Positions 17,143-25,644 are shown, counted from the stretch's first letter. The stretch is 64,000 nucleotides of DNA from Tessaracoccus massiliensis (GCF_000826065.2 NZ_LN623541.1:338505-402504); one strand, 5' to 3'. Program-made: numbers and translations. The notes: a model not told the origin generated them from the sequence alone.

Positions 17143-17918
17143 ATGAATCGCCCCGGGTTTGTTAGAGGCTCGCAAGTGCCGCGTCGGCGGGTGCCGGTGC
17201 GGGCAGCCAGCAGCCCCAGTTGCTCAGCAGGAGACGAGCCCGGAGCCGAACGAATGCTCGCGGTCGCGGCCCTCGCACCGCTGGCCAGCGTGGTCTGGAC
17301 GTTGGGAGGTAGAGCCGCCTGGGGGCCCGAAAGAGTTGGCAAGCCTCGCACCAACTCCTGCCACCGAGAAACAGCGGTCCGCGTGAGCAGACGAAGCCGT
17401 TCAGGGTGCACCGCGGAATCAGGGGAGATGTCCACCGCATCGAGAAGCTGTTCAGCACGCCGCAGGAATCGGTGCTGCTGGTGGGCAATAGCCGTCGCAG
17501 CGGCCACATGGACTGCCGCAGGTGCGACGGCAGCCAAGGCATCGCCCCACTCATCGACGCCCTTCACCCGAGAACCCATGAGCCGGTGATCGAGCGCCCG
17601 CAGCAGCGTTGCCTGGTCCTCATTCGTTGCCGACACGGCAGCATCCCGAGTCAAGAGCTGGAATGCGCTGCGCAGATCCTCGCGCGAGGAGTCACCAACG
17701 GACCGTGCGGACGCCACAAGCTTCGTGTCGTTCCACCAGCCGCCAGACTGATAGTGAAGGCGCGCGAGGCCCGCCGCAGCCCTCACACCGGGGTCAGGTT
17801 CACGATTGGCCGCAGACAGAGCGCGATGGGCAGTCAGGACCACCGAGGCCCACTCCGCGATCCCCAGCGGAACCCCGCTGAGGCGACGATGCATGGCCTC
17901 GCGATGCAGCCAACTCAC
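17088..17918 (-). CDS. Unrecognised protein ending in an IS-derived tail
   Basis: About 276 residues. The start GTG overlaps the stop of the upstream gene (GTGA), so the pair is translationally coupled. The body is helical and Ala/Leu-rich (TAHRALSAANREPDPGVRAAAGLARLHY, broken up; AAATAIAHQQHRFLRRAEQLLDAVD), resembling a TPR or ARM-like scaffold but without a certain family. The last ~19 residues, YRLAHTRARHHTPTTGA, are not native: they are the end of an IstB transposition protein read from the IS scar. The original C-terminus was therefore lost by an IS insertion or deletion, and the present product may be partly or wholly inactive. Confidence 0.6.
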   Translation of the reverse strand: MSWLHREAMHRRLSGVPLGIAEWASVVLTAHRALSAANREPDPGVRAAAGLARLHYQSGGWWNDTKLVASARSVGDSSREDLRSAFQLLTRDAAVSATNEDQATLLRALDHRLMGSRVKGVDEWGDALAAVAPAAVHVAAATAIAHQQHRFLRRAEQLLDAVDISPDSAVHPERLRLLTRTAVSRWQELVRGLPTLSGPQAALPPNVQTTLASGARAATASIRSAPGSSPAEQLGLLAARTGTRRRGTCEPLTNPGRFIYRLAHTRARHHTPTTGA

Positions 17919-18244
17919 GCCGCTTCCGCCTGAAGCAACTCGTCCAGGTCGACCAGACTGGACACGAACTCGGCCGCAGCGGGAAGATTCTCGGGCTCCC
18001 ACCCCACCAGCGCCTCGCGGGCCTTGTGAACACAGGCGGCCGCAGTCTCCAGCTCCTCATCACCCCGGGCCAAGCCGACGGGTGACCCATCCGCGCACGC
18101 GGCGGCCGCGATGAAGACTGCACCCAGCGTGAAGCCGGTGTCAGTTCCACTCAACGGGTCAGCCCCACCCAGTTCCAGACGCGAGGCTCGATCCAGCAAT
18201 GCGATGGCTCGCTCGATTCCCTGCATGTTCTCCGGTGTCTCCAT
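17915..18244 (-). CDS. Small helical protein coupled to the downstream gene
   Basis: A 109-residue acidic, helical protein (IERAIALLDRASRLELGG, ACVHKAREALVGWEPENLPAAAEFVSSLVDLDELLQ shown in part). I do not recognise a family. It lies first in a two-gene unit, sharing GTGA with the following gene, so both products are probably made in similar amounts and may interact. The start is the ATG at 18244; an internal ATG at codon 7 is possible. Confidence 0.6.
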   Translation of the reverse strand: METPENMQGIERAIALLDRASRLELGGADPLSGTDTGFTLGAVFIAAAACADGSPVGLARGDEELETAAACVHKAREALVGWEPENLPAAAEFVSSLVDLDELLQAEAA

Positions 18245-18500
18245 GGCACCACTATGGGCGGTGCCAGGGTCGAACCGGCCACTACCCCCAAGAGCAGGTG
18301 GCTATGTCAACTCAATCGGGCCCCGGGATGACGGCTAGAATTGGACCGACCTTGCGTGAGTCAGCGGCAGGCGAGGGTGTCCTCTGGAGGTGAATTGAGG
18401 TGCATAGCCATGGTTCTTCGAGGTTCACTGGGCGGTGACGATCGAACTGGAACAGCCCACCGTGGATTCCCTTGCAGCCGTCGGCGAGACTGGTGAAGTG

Positions 18501-18998
18501 ATGGAGATCCGTGAAGTCCGGCAGGACGAGTTGGGTGCCGCCGCACGCATGTGGGCCCAGGCTTGGTCTGAGTCCTATTCCGGGGTGGTGCCCGACGACG
18601 TCACTGCCGCTCGAACGTCCGACGACTTCCTGGCTCACGCGGTCAGCTCCTGGCGGGCCGCTATGGACCGGGGACTCACCTACTGGGTGGTCGTCCGTGA
18701 CGGCTCAATCACAGGCATTGCCCATGTTCGGCCATCCCGCGATGTCGACGCGCCAACCCCTGTCGAGCTTACGATGATCTACCTGCTCGAGTCGGAGAAA
18801 GGCAGTGGAGCCGCTCAACAACTGCTGATGGCTGCTGCTCAACAAGCGGCCTGCAGCCTATGGGTCCTCGCGAACAACGAGCGGGCCATCCGCTTCTACA
18901 CCAAGCAGGGTTTCCGTAAGGACGGCGCGATTCGCCAAGCGTTCGAGGGACACCGAGGGGTCCTTGAGGAGCGCATGGTGCGGCCTGCGCGCGTCTGA
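18501..18998 (+). CDS. GNAT-family N-acetyltransferase
   Basis: The protein starts MEIREVRQDELGAAARMW, the usual first strand and helix of a GNAT fold; an in-frame GTG at 18435 would add 22 residues of non-domain sequence. TYWVVVRDGSITGIAHVRP is strands 2-4. The acetyl-CoA site is EKGSGAAQQLL (a relaxed Q/RxxGxG/A), and LWVLANNERAIRFYTKQGF is the standard motif B. Substrate unknown. It is flanked on the right by another GNAT in the opposite orientation. Confidence 0.8.
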   Translation: MEIREVRQDELGAAARMWAQAWSESYSGVVPDDVTAARTSDDFLAHAVSSWRAAMDRGLTYWVVVRDGSITGIAHVRPSRDVDAPTPVELTMIYLLESEKGSGAAQQLLMAAAQQAACSLWVLANNERAIRFYTKQGFRKDGAIRQAFEGHRGVLEERMVRPARV

Positions 18999-19023
18999 GG
19001 TCGTTCGCGGCAGAAGTGCGCGT

Positions 19024-19557
19024 TCAATTGGAAGCGGCGTCCCAGCAGGCCAGCACACCTTGCCCGCCCGAGAAGGTGACGCCCGGAATTGCGAAGTCGC
19101 GGGTGATTTCGCCAAAGCCAAGGTGTGCGTGGAGCGCCAGGGAGGCTTGGTTGAGGGCGTTGGCGAAGTACCAGACCTGTCGAACGCCTCGCCTTCGTAG
19201 CTCGATGAGTCGAGCGCGAGTCAGCAGCCGTCCCACGCCTCGACGACGTACGGCTGGGTCCACCACAACACCGGTGAGGTACCAGCCCGAGGGGGCATTG
19301 CAGTCGGCTGGCAGCTGCAGCCAACTCGCCTTCCCATAGCCCACGAGGTCCGAGCCAGAACGAGCCACAAGGACGAGCTGGCGATCATCCTCGAGCGCTC
19401 GTTGGAAGGCACCGATCCAGCGATCCATTGGCTCATCCTCGCGGGCTGCCGCCAATGTCGCGCATGCGCGGACGTCCTCGTTGGCCAAGGCGCTGACCAG
19501 CACGGGCAGCGGATCGAGGTCTCCGCTGTCGTCAGTGAACTCCGCGAACTCGGGCAT
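19024..19557 (-). CDS. GNAT-family N-acetyltransferase
   Basis: About 177 residues from the ATG at 19557; longer versions begin in non-domain sequence. VLVARSGSDLVGYGKASWL is the central sheet, LTGVVVDPAVRRRGVGRLLT holds a canonical R-R-x-G-x-G acetyl-CoA loop, and VWYFANALNQASLALHAHLGFGE is motif B. The end CWDAASN completes the domain. Convergent with the GNAT gene on the left. Substrate cannot be inferred. Confidence 0.82.
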   Translation of the reverse strand: MPEFAEFTDDSGDLDPLPVLVSALANEDVRACATLAAAREDEPMDRWIGAFQRALEDDRQLVLVARSGSDLVGYGKASWLQLPADCNAPSGWYLTGVVVDPAVRRRGVGRLLTRARLIELRRRGVRQVWYFANALNQASLALHAHLGFGEITRDFAIPGVTFSGGQGVLACWDAASN

Positions 19558-19588
19558 GGGCACCACCGTACGCGGCAGTTGAGTGCGT

Positions 19589-20107
19589 TCAGATGAGTGG
19601 TGCAAGGATGTTGGCTTGCCGATTGGACGCCGTGCGTGTGCGCGTCAGGCCTAGCAGCAGCCCGAGCCCCCACACAACGAAGAGCGGATCCCAGATCCAA
19701 GCGTGCCCAATCATCACGGGACGGTCATAGCCCGCAGACGGGCGGACGATCCCGAACAGCACCAAATTGCTGACGACCGTGTTCAGCCCACCCCAGACGA
19801 GCAGCACCCCCGAAGCGCACCAGTAGACGAGCCGGGCTAGTGACCTGGAGGGTTGCCACTGGCGGGACTGGAGCCACAGCGGCCCGAATGCGCCCACGGC
19901 CTTCACTGCGGCCAGCGGGTACAGGATCCACATGACCGAGGCGAACTTGACGATGAAGGCGTCTCCCATGGTCCACAGCAGGGCACGGCCCCCGATGGCC
20001 CAGTAGAGGGTGATCCCCGTATGGATACCTCCTGCGACGGCCGCGAGGACAAACCGTCGGGATCGAGGGTGGGCAGCTGGCGAGTCGGCGTTCGTGTCGT
20101 GAGTCAT
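19589..20107 (-). CDS. DUF3995-like membrane protein
   Basis: 172 residues with four predicted membrane segments, around LAAVAGGIHTGITLYWAIGG, IVKFASVMWILYPLAAVKAV, LVYWCASGVLLVWGG and LFVVWGLGLLLGL. The H-x-x-x-x-x-W-A-x-GG pattern in the first segment is typical of DUF3995. The ATG at 20107 is one base from a palindromic operator, and the TetR gene is divergent, so this membrane protein is the probable main target of that repressor. Function unknown. Confidence 0.72.
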   Translation of the reverse strand: MTHDTNADSPAAHPRSRRFVLAAVAGGIHTGITLYWAIGGRALLWTMGDAFIVKFASVMWILYPLAAVKAVGAFGPLWLQSRQWQPSRSLARLVYWCASGVLLVWGGLNTVVSNLVLFGIVRPSAGYDRPVMIGHAWIWDPLFVVWGLGLLLGLTRTRTASNRQANILAPLI

Positions 20108-20122
20108 GCTTACAATGTAAGC
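20108..20122. promoter_or_regulatory. Palindromic operator between DUF3995 and TetR genes
   Basis: GCTTACAATGTAAGC is a perfect 7-bp inverted repeat around one central base. It lies directly against the DUF3995 start codon and 36 bases before the TetR start, a classic place for autoregulation by a TetR-family repressor. Confidence 0.7.
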
Positions 20123-20158
20123 ACAGCTATTGGTAGAGCTGAAAGCTTGGAGGATGGG

Positions 20159-20743
20159 GTGAAGAATCAGCGGCGAGCGCCCTTGACGCGCCACGAGATT
20201 CTGGAGGCGGGGATCGTTCTTGCGGACAGCGAAGGCTTGGCCGCGGTGACGATGCGTCGCCTGGGTGAGGTGCTGGGCGTCGAGGCAATGTCCCTGTATC
20301 GGCACGTCAAGAACAAGCAGGACGTGCTCGATGGCATGGCTGCCCTCCTGGTGGCCGGGATGCAGTCAGCCGTGGCGCCGTCCGAGACCTCATGGCAGGA
20401 AGTGGTGTGCCAGTTCGCGCGGGCCTATCGACGCTTGATCGTGGAGCACCCGGCAGTGTTCATGGCCCAGGCGGGGCGGGCCCTGGTGCTCGATGAGAAC
20501 CAGACCGCCCTGCATCGGATCATCGACACCCTGGCGGCCGCGGGATTCAGCCGCGGTGACGCCATGGACATCTACCTGGCCGGCACCAGCTATGCGCGCG
20601 GGTTCGCCCTGACCGATCTCGCGCAGGCCCAGACCGCGACCCCCGTGGATGGTTTCGACACGGATCGCGCATTCGAACGTGGTCTCGACATCCTTGCGGC
20701 GGGCTTCGAGCAGGTGCGAATGAGCCCCCGCCCAGAGGAGTGA
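20159..20743 (+). CDS. TetR-family transcriptional regulator
   Basis: About 194 residues from a GTG preceded by TTGGAGGA (20147-20154). LTRHEILEAGIVLADSEGL leads into the HTH VTMRRLGEVLGVEAMSLYRHVKNKQDVLDGM, both typical of TetR proteins with the TetR_C_1-type ligand domain (tetracycline repressor-like C-terminus: WQEVVCQFARAYRRLIVEHP). The divergent membrane gene and the palindrome between them suggest local repression released by a small hydrophobic ligand. Confidence 0.85.
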   Translation: MKNQRRAPLTRHEILEAGIVLADSEGLAAVTMRRLGEVLGVEAMSLYRHVKNKQDVLDGMAALLVAGMQSAVAPSETSWQEVVCQFARAYRRLIVEHPAVFMAQAGRALVLDENQTALHRIIDTLAAAGFSRGDAMDIYLAGTSYARGFALTDLAQAQTATPVDGFDTDRAFERGLDILAAGFEQVRMSPRPEE

Positions 20744-20823
20744 CCCCCCGTCACCGCAAGAACCTGACCGCGGGCAGCCATGCGGCACGAGCGGACGTGT
20801 CCGGACTGCTGGAGACTGGGACC

Positions 20824-21351
20824 ATGGCCGTTGATCCCGACCTCTACTTCGACCTAAGCATGGACGAGCTCCGAGAGGTCACTCGCTTCGCCCTGGCCCC
20901 CGCCGAACAGGTAACGGGCCTGCTCGGCGCCAAAGTCGACCCTCGAATCCAGGCTGCGCTGGAGGCGGCACGCTGGTTCGCCGCAGGACAGCGACGCTCG
21001 AAACTGCAGCGCACGACCGCGCTCGACGCCCATCGAGCCGCACGCGAGGCGACCGACGACGTCGCAAGACATGCCGCGGCCGCTGCCGGGGACGCGGCAG
21101 GGTCCGCCTACCTGCACCCCTTCGCCAAGGCAGACCAGGTCGGGCACCTCCTGCGGAGCACCGCACACGCCGCCTTGGCGGTGCAAGCCGCACGGGGTGA
21201 AGCTGCCGCGCAAGACCTTCTCGATAATGCTGTCAGTAGGGCCACCCCCGCGCTGCGCGCTGTCCTGCGCAGATACCCGCCCTTCCCGCCCGGCCGAGAC
21301 CCCGTCACCCAGATCACCAGCGACCTTGACACGGTGCTGCGCGGCGCCTGA
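20824..21351 (+). CDS. Imm5-like putative immunity protein
   Basis: About 175 residues from the ATG at 20824 (an upstream in-frame start at 20740 would overlap the TetR stop). The pattern ELREVTRFALAPAEQVTGLL, then DPRIQAALEAARWFAAG, AHRAAREA, AYLHPFAKADQVGHLLRSTAHAALA matches the Imm5-like family, first described as immunity proteins of polymorphic toxins. No toxin gene is visible beside it, so it may act as an orphan immunity protein or have a different role. Function assigned from pattern only. Confidence 0.65.
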   Translation: MAVDPDLYFDLSMDELREVTRFALAPAEQVTGLLGAKVDPRIQAALEAARWFAAGQRRSKLQRTTALDAHRAAREATDDVARHAAAAAGDAAGSAYLHPFAKADQVGHLLRSTAHAALAVQAARGEAAAQDLLDNAVSRATPALRAVLRRYPPFPPGRDPVTQITSDLDTVLRGA

Positions 21352-21367
21352 CGAGTTCCGCCCCCAG

Positions 21368-21400
21368 CGGCATGACCGGACGCCAGCTCCGACAGCGGCA
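21368..21400 (+). repeat. Divergent copy of the 35-bp stem-loop repeat
   Basis: CGGCATGACCGGACGCCAGCTCCGACAGCGGCA (in two parts of the same unit) is a variant of the repeat found twice around the DinB gene (24997-25031 and 25645-25679). Confidence 0.55.
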
Positions 21401-21474
21401 TCAGGGTGCTTTGGGGCGCGAGTCCGGGTCTGCCCTGATGCGGCGGCGCCACGCACACCCGTAGCGTCGACACC

Positions 21475-22008
21475 ATGAGCCCAGAACCCGCCATCACGCC
21501 CGCCCCTTCCGACGTCGCCGACCTCGTCCAACAGCTGATCTCCGGCCCGTGGCCGACCACTGAGACCGAACGCAGCGCATGGTTCACCCAGCACGGACTG
21601 GACATCACCGAGACAGCAACCGACGAGGACTACGTCAATTCGCAGGGGCCGAGCAACTGGGGCAACCCTCGAGGAGGATGGCACTTCCACAACGGCGAGT
21701 TCGTGGGGTTGCACTGGTTCATCTGGTCGGGTGAGCCATGGGACACCGTCGTGGCCCCGGCGGCGACACAGCTCCAGAAGTTGCTCTCCGGGATCCCAGG
21801 CTCCCCGGACGACATCGGAAAGTCAAACGGTCCTGCGACAGGGTTCCGCGCCTCTTGGACAGTGGATGGCCACAGCATCGAGATGTATGCCCATGGCCCC
21901 CGCCTCGGCGCAGGCATACCCGATGATCGCGCTACAGCCGTGCAGCTGCACGTTGATCACGCCGGCCGCAGCGCCAGCAAGGACGAAGAGGCACGAGCCA
22001 GTCGCTGA
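21475..22008 (+). CDS. Hypothetical protein
   Basis: 177 residues, no family recognised. A tryptophan-rich middle (GNPRGGWHFHNGEFVGLHWF, IWSGEPWDTVV) and a following sandwich-like stretch (GFRASWTVDGHSIEMYAHGP) suggest a small alpha/beta protein. The style resembles SUKH/Imm-type immunity proteins or DUF6301-like proteins, and it sits after an Imm5-like gene, but that link is only suggestive. Confidence 0.5.
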   Translation: MSPEPAITPAPSDVADLVQQLISGPWPTTETERSAWFTQHGLDITETATDEDYVNSQGPSNWGNPRGGWHFHNGEFVGLHWFIWSGEPWDTVVAPAATQLQKLLSGIPGSPDDIGKSNGPATGFRASWTVDGHSIEMYAHGPRLGAGIPDDRATAVQLHVDHAGRSASKDEEARASR

Positions 22009-22195
22009 GTGCGCAGCAAGCACACACGACCAACACGACACACCACCAGCGGCAAGTCAGGACGTGTTGGGCCCTACGCGAGGCGGCGCTCGGCCTCCGA
22101 CGACCGATCAAGAAACTCTGACGACGCTCACTGGTGGTAGCCGTTGCCGGAGGACCTCCACGCGCCGGCCTGCATCGTGCACGTGGGGGAAGTCG

Positions 22196-22678
22196 TCAAC
22201 CGAGGGCAGCAGCAGAAAGGAACCGGTCGATCTCGCGGCGTACGGCATCGTGTGTGGGGCCGAGCCAGAACAGGTGGCTGGCGGCCTCAGTGTCGACGAG
22301 TCTGGCGCCGGGGATGACGGCTGCGGCATTCTCCGCGTGGGCAAACGCCACTACGCCGTCATGGCGTGAGGCGAGAACCAGGGTGGGGACATCGATAGAC
22401 GACATCGATGCCTGCCTCGACCCGCTCGATCTGCCGGATGCCTGGCGCAGATCAAGGACGAATCCGGCGCCAGAGTTCATGCTGCTGAACATCGCCCGCG
22501 CGTAGTTGTCCGCGGTCCCTCGCCCATCGGGAATCATCTGTTCGATCTGCGCTGCCGCTCGCTCGGTGGCCACGACGGCTGTGATGCGCAACGTCTTGAC
22601 GGTGTCGCGCGCGTAGGCGGCCACGCACACCGCCCGCCACGTCGTGTACTCGTCTTCGCTCATCGGGCGCAGGGTCAC
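22196..22678 (-). CDS. Chimeric remnant: GNAT start joined to alpha/beta-hydrolase end
   Basis: About 160 residues. The first ~25 (MTLRPMSEDEYTTWRAVCVAAYARD) look like the start of a GNAT acetyltransferase. From about residue 30 the sequence turns into the C-terminal half of an alpha/beta hydrolase: the cap helix region AAAQIEQMIPDGRGTADNYA, then VPTLVLASRHDGVVAFAHAE with the catalytic-acid Asp and ASHLFWLG with the catalytic His. The nucleophile elbow (GxSxG) is missing. It is most likely a deletion fusion of two genes and not active as either enzyme. Confidence 0.5.
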   Translation of the reverse strand: MTLRPMSEDEYTTWRAVCVAAYARDTVKTLRITAVVATERAAAQIEQMIPDGRGTADNYARAMFSSMNSGAGFVLDLRQASGRSSGSRQASMSSIDVPTLVLASRHDGVVAFAHAENAAAVIPGARLVDTEAASHLFWLGPTHDAVRREIDRFLSAAALG

Positions 22679-22735
22679 CGCGGTGGCCGTGCCGTCAGTA
22701 TGTCCCCCTGGGGGTGCAGCCGTAGAGCCCCAGTC

Positions 22736-23983
22736 CTAAGGAGTTGACGGATGGTCGGTGAGTCCCTGCATACGTCGGACAGGGGAGACCGCGACCGGAA
22801 GTGTGGAGACGGCCATCAACGTCGTGCCTGCGATCGCCGCCGGCCACCACGCCCAAGCCGTCACCAGCCACCCCGCCAGGAGTGCACCGAGGGCTAGAGC
22901 ACCCCAGGACAGCATCCGGTAGGCGGCGTTGACCCGGCCGCGCAGGTGCTCCGCGACGCAGAGCTGACGAACCGTGACGGCTTGCGAGTTCGCGACACCG
23001 ATGCCCACGCCCGAGGCCACGAAGGCGACACCCAGGAGCACCAGTGAGCGCGTCGAGGTGTCCGACGCCAGGAGCACACCGAGCAGCGGCGCGGTGTTTC
23101 CCAGCGCCATGGCGGTGATCAACGATCGTCCGTAGCCGAACGCGGATGTCAGCCGGGCGCTCAGGCTGGCCCCCAGGAACGCACCCACGCCTCCAGCCAT
23201 GAAGATCACACCCAGCATGAGGGGCCCGTCCGAGCGCTCCTGCACCACCGCGACGGTCATGGCCAGCATGAAGACCTCGTTCCCGAGGTTCCACGCCGTG
23301 GCCTCCGCAGCCAGGGCCCGCACGACGCGATGGTGCCCCAGGGTGACGAGTCCCTCCCAGGCTTGGGCGAGGGCCGAGGCGCCTGAAGGTTCCGGAACCG
23401 GCTCTTGCGTGCGGACCCGGTACAGAAGCACCACGGCCGCGAGCCGCCCGACGCCGTTAAGCCCGATGGCGATCGGCGCGGACAACCACTGCACCAGTGC
23501 GCCACCGACGCCCGACCCTCCGATGCCGATGGCTGACTGCGTGGCGGTGATGCGCGCGTTCGCGTCGGCGAGCTGCTCGCGGGAGACGACAAGGGGGACG
23601 AACGAGAAGTCCGCCAGCATGTGGAGGACGGCCATCGAACCCAGCAGCGCGGCCGCGACGACCAGGACGGGGATCGTCAGTGTGCCGAGCAGGGCGAGCC
23701 CCCCGATCGTCAAGAGCGTGCAGGCACTCACCGTCTCGGCGGTGATGAGCAAGGCCCGGCGGCGGTAGCGGTCGACGACCACACCGAGCCACAGGGTCAG
23801 CAGCAGGTAGGGCAAGAACGTGGCTGCTCGCACCATCGACAGCTCCTCGGCCGACGCACCCAGCCAGACGAGTGCCAAGACGGGCAGGGCCAGCTCTCCC
23901 ACCTCGTTGCCCAACGCGGAGCTCGTCGTGGCACCCCAGATGCGTCGGAAGTCGCGACTACGCCAGGCACTAACTGTCGTCAT
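22736..23983 (-). CDS. MFS transporter (drug-exporter type)
   Basis: About 415 residues with twelve likely membrane segments. The start SAWRSRDFRRIWGATTSSALGNEVGELALPVLAL is the pattern of MFS_3 (TetV/enterobactin-exporter-like) proteins: an amphipathic lead, then R-x-F-R-x-W. LWLGVVVDRYRRRALL is the loop 2-3 motif (G-x-x-x-D-R-x-x-R-R). It is divergent from a CGNR regulator gene that may control it. Exports a drug or metabolite; substrate not deducible. Confidence 0.82.
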   Translation of the reverse strand: MTTVSAWRSRDFRRIWGATTSSALGNEVGELALPVLALVWLGASAEELSMVRAATFLPYLLLTLWLGVVVDRYRRRALLITAETVSACTLLTIGGLALLGTLTIPVLVVAAALLGSMAVLHMLADFSFVPLVVSREQLADANARITATQSAIGIGGSGVGGALVQWLSAPIAIGLNGVGRLAAVVLLYRVRTQEPVPEPSGASALAQAWEGLVTLGHHRVVRALAAEATAWNLGNEVFMLAMTVAVVQERSDGPLMLGVIFMAGGVGAFLGASLSARLTSAFGYGRSLITAMALGNTAPLLGVLLASDTSTRSLVLLGVAFVASGVGIGVANSQAVTVRQLCVAEHLRGRVNAAYRMLSWGALALGALLAGWLVTAWAWWPAAIAGTTLMAVSTLPVAVSPVRRMQGLTDHPSTP

Positions 23984-24053
23984 GGTGATGGAGGTTATCT
24001 CCCGCAATGGGGCTAGGCAACCCCCAACTGTGCGATGAGGGTTACCATGCCGT

Positions 24054-24617
24054 ATGGCCACGTCTTCCGACCCCTTCGCGCCTGGTTCTCTCGAGCTGGT
24101 GCGCAGGTTCGTGAATACGCGGGACCTGGAGAAGGGAACAGACTCACTGCTCGATCCGAGCCAGTGGGACGCGTGGTGCCACGAGCAGAAGGTCCCAGCC
24201 GGGAGCTCAGCTGAGTCGCGGGCACTCATGCGTGAGCTGCGTGAGGGACTCAGAGCTGGATTCTTGGCGAACCATGATCGTGCCCCGATGCCGACACCCA
24301 CGCTGGAAGCCTTGAACGCTGCGCTTGCCTGGAGCAGCGCCGTGCCCGCCTTTACGTCAGGGGGTCTCGCGCTCCAGCCGACCGGGGACGGGGCCCGTCA
24401 TGTCGTGACCGCTCTCATCCAGGCCGTCGACCAGTCGCTGAGGGATGGCTCGTGGTCGCGGATGAAGGCATGTCTGGACGACGCCTGCCAGTGGGCGTTC
24501 TACGACCACTCTCGCTCCAGGACGGGGCAGTGGTGCTCGATGGAGATCTGCGGGAATCGGAACAAGCAGAGTCGCTGGCGCAGTCGCCAGATCCAGGGGG
24601 CACGGCCCGTTCGGTGA
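24054..24617 (+). CDS. CGNR zinc-finger (ABATE-type) regulator
   Basis: 187 residues. The N-terminal ABATE domain begins LELVRRFVNTRDLEKGTD. The C-terminus has the CGNR finger: C462-type spacing ACLDDACQWAFYDHSRSRTG then WCSMEICGNRNKQSRWR (C-x4-C ... C-x4-C). CGNR proteins are thought to be DNA-binding repressors of neighbouring transport or enzyme genes. The divergent MFS gene is 70 bases away, so it is the probable target. Confidence 0.82.
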   Translation: MATSSDPFAPGSLELVRRFVNTRDLEKGTDSLLDPSQWDAWCHEQKVPAGSSAESRALMRELREGLRAGFLANHDRAPMPTPTLEALNAALAWSSAVPAFTSGGLALQPTGDGARHVVTALIQAVDQSLRDGSWSRMKACLDDACQWAFYDHSRSRTGQWCSMEICGNRNKQSRWRSRQIQGARPVR

Positions 24618-24734
24618 CCCTCGTCGCACCTGCCGTCAGACGCAGGAGCAACGTCCGCTCATCGGCAGATCAGCCCTGTCACGCACTTTGCCGGTCGCGG
24701 CGAAGTCGGATGTTGGCCCGTGCTTAAGGGGAGT

Positions 24735-24754
24735 CATACAAGAACCGTTGTATG
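24735..24754. promoter_or_regulatory. Inverted repeat, likely ArsR-type operator
   Basis: CATACAA-GAACCG-TTGTATG, a perfect 7-bp inverted repeat with a 6-base spacer, lies 29 bases before the start of the truncated ArsR gene. The layout fits autorepression by an ArsR dimer; that is inference. Confidence 0.5.
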
Positions 24755-24782
24755 GGACGGACGGGGTCTCAAGGATGGGTGC

Positions 24783-25088
24783 ATGCCGAGACGACCTGCA
24801 TCCGAGCGCTTCGATGACGTGACCCCGCCTGCCTCCTGGCCGCCCACAGGTGAGGCTCTGGCCGACGCGATTCGCGCCTTGTCTCACCCGAGCCGTCGGA
24901 AACTGTTGGACGTGCTGACCGGGCAGGGGACAGCGTCGGTGGGGCAGCTATCCCGGCACACGCCCCACCATCCGCCGTCCGGCATGAAGAGCAAGGTGCG
25001 GCATGGTCGGACGCTAGCTCCGACAGCGGCAGATGTGCGCTTTTGCCAGGAGTCACTCGCCGGTGGCGCCGTCGAGGGCCTCGCGTAG
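24783..25088 (+). pseudogene. Truncated ArsR-family regulator
   Basis: The first ~60 residues carry the start of an ArsR winged helix: LADAIRALSHPSRRKLLDVLTGQGTASVGQLS. After RHTP the sequence departs into low-complexity residues, then into translation of the 35-bp repeat (HGRTLAPTAAD) and stops at 25088. The recognition helix, the wing and the dimer helix are missing, so the gene is cut by the repeat. ArsR genes of this ALSHPSRRKLLD type often pair with SRPBCC or DinB proteins; a DinB gene does follow in opposite orientation. Confidence 0.65.
24997..25031 (+). repeat. 35-bp repeat, left copy flanking DinB
   Basis: TGCGGCATGGTCGGACGCTA-GCTCCGACAGCGGCA, identical over 35 bases to the copy at 25645-25679. 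The centre TCGGA-CGCTAGC-TCCGA can form a small stem-loop. Confidence 0.75.
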
Positions 25089-25598
25089 GAGATCGGCGTG
25101 TCCGCAGTGACGGGCGTACTCCTCGATCATGTGGGTGAGCACCCAGCGGGCTGAGACCCGCTCGCCGTTTGGCAGACCGTAATCAATCTCGAGGGTGAAG
25201 CCGGGTTGGGTTGCTTGGGTGCGCCACAGATGTCGTGACCTGTCCACGGCGGCGCTCCACAGGGCGTGGAGTTCGTCAGGGCTGTGCCCGGCAGCGGATT
25301 CCCAGTCGAAGTTGGGGTTTGCGCGCCAATCAACGGTGGCCCAGGCCTTGTGCGGATCGCGGCCCGACAGGACTCGGCCGAACCAGAAATCCTCGACGTA
25401 GGCCAGATGCTTGAGCATGCCGCCCAGCGTCATCGTCGAACTCAGCGGCTTAGCCTCGAGTTGGGCCGTGTTCAGCCCTGCGGTCTTCCAGCCGATCGTG
25501 GCGCGTAGGAAGTCGAGGAATCCCAGCAGGGTTCGTTCCTCTGTGTCGTGGGCGGGCGGCTCTGGCCGGCCGAGTTCATCGAACGCTGCGTCGGTCAT
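25053..25598 (-). CDS. DinB/DUF664-family protein
   Basis: 181 residues forming the four-helix DinB fold. The metal ligands are recognisable as the first His in MLKHLAYVEDFWFGRV and the pair in WVLTHMIEEYARHCGHADLLREALDG, the standard DUF664 ending. Family members include metal-dependent transferases using mycothiol or bacillithiol and many stress-induced proteins of unknown substrate. The gene sits exactly between two identical 35-bp direct repeats and converges on the truncated ArsR gene. Confidence 0.85.
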   Translation of the reverse strand: MTDAAFDELGRPEPPAHDTEERTLLGFLDFLRATIGWKTAGLNTAQLEAKPLSSTMTLGGMLKHLAYVEDFWFGRVLSGRDPHKAWATVDWRANPNFDWESAAGHSPDELHALWSAAVDRSRHLWRTQATQPGFTLEIDYGLPNGERVSARWVLTHMIEEYARHCGHADLLREALDGATGE

Positions 25599-25644
25599 GT
25601 CGCCAATCTACTGAGCGCGAGGGCGGCGGCGGGGCCCAACGACC

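Noticed and set aside
18255..18330. T-arm-like sequence (GCCGGTTCGACCCTGGC on the minus strand)
   Set aside because: No matching acceptor stem, D arm or clear anticodon loop could be built around it, so it is not called a tRNA.
22009..22195. Possible small gene between the hypothetical protein and the chimera
   Set aside because: No start with ribosome site and no coherent frame was seen.
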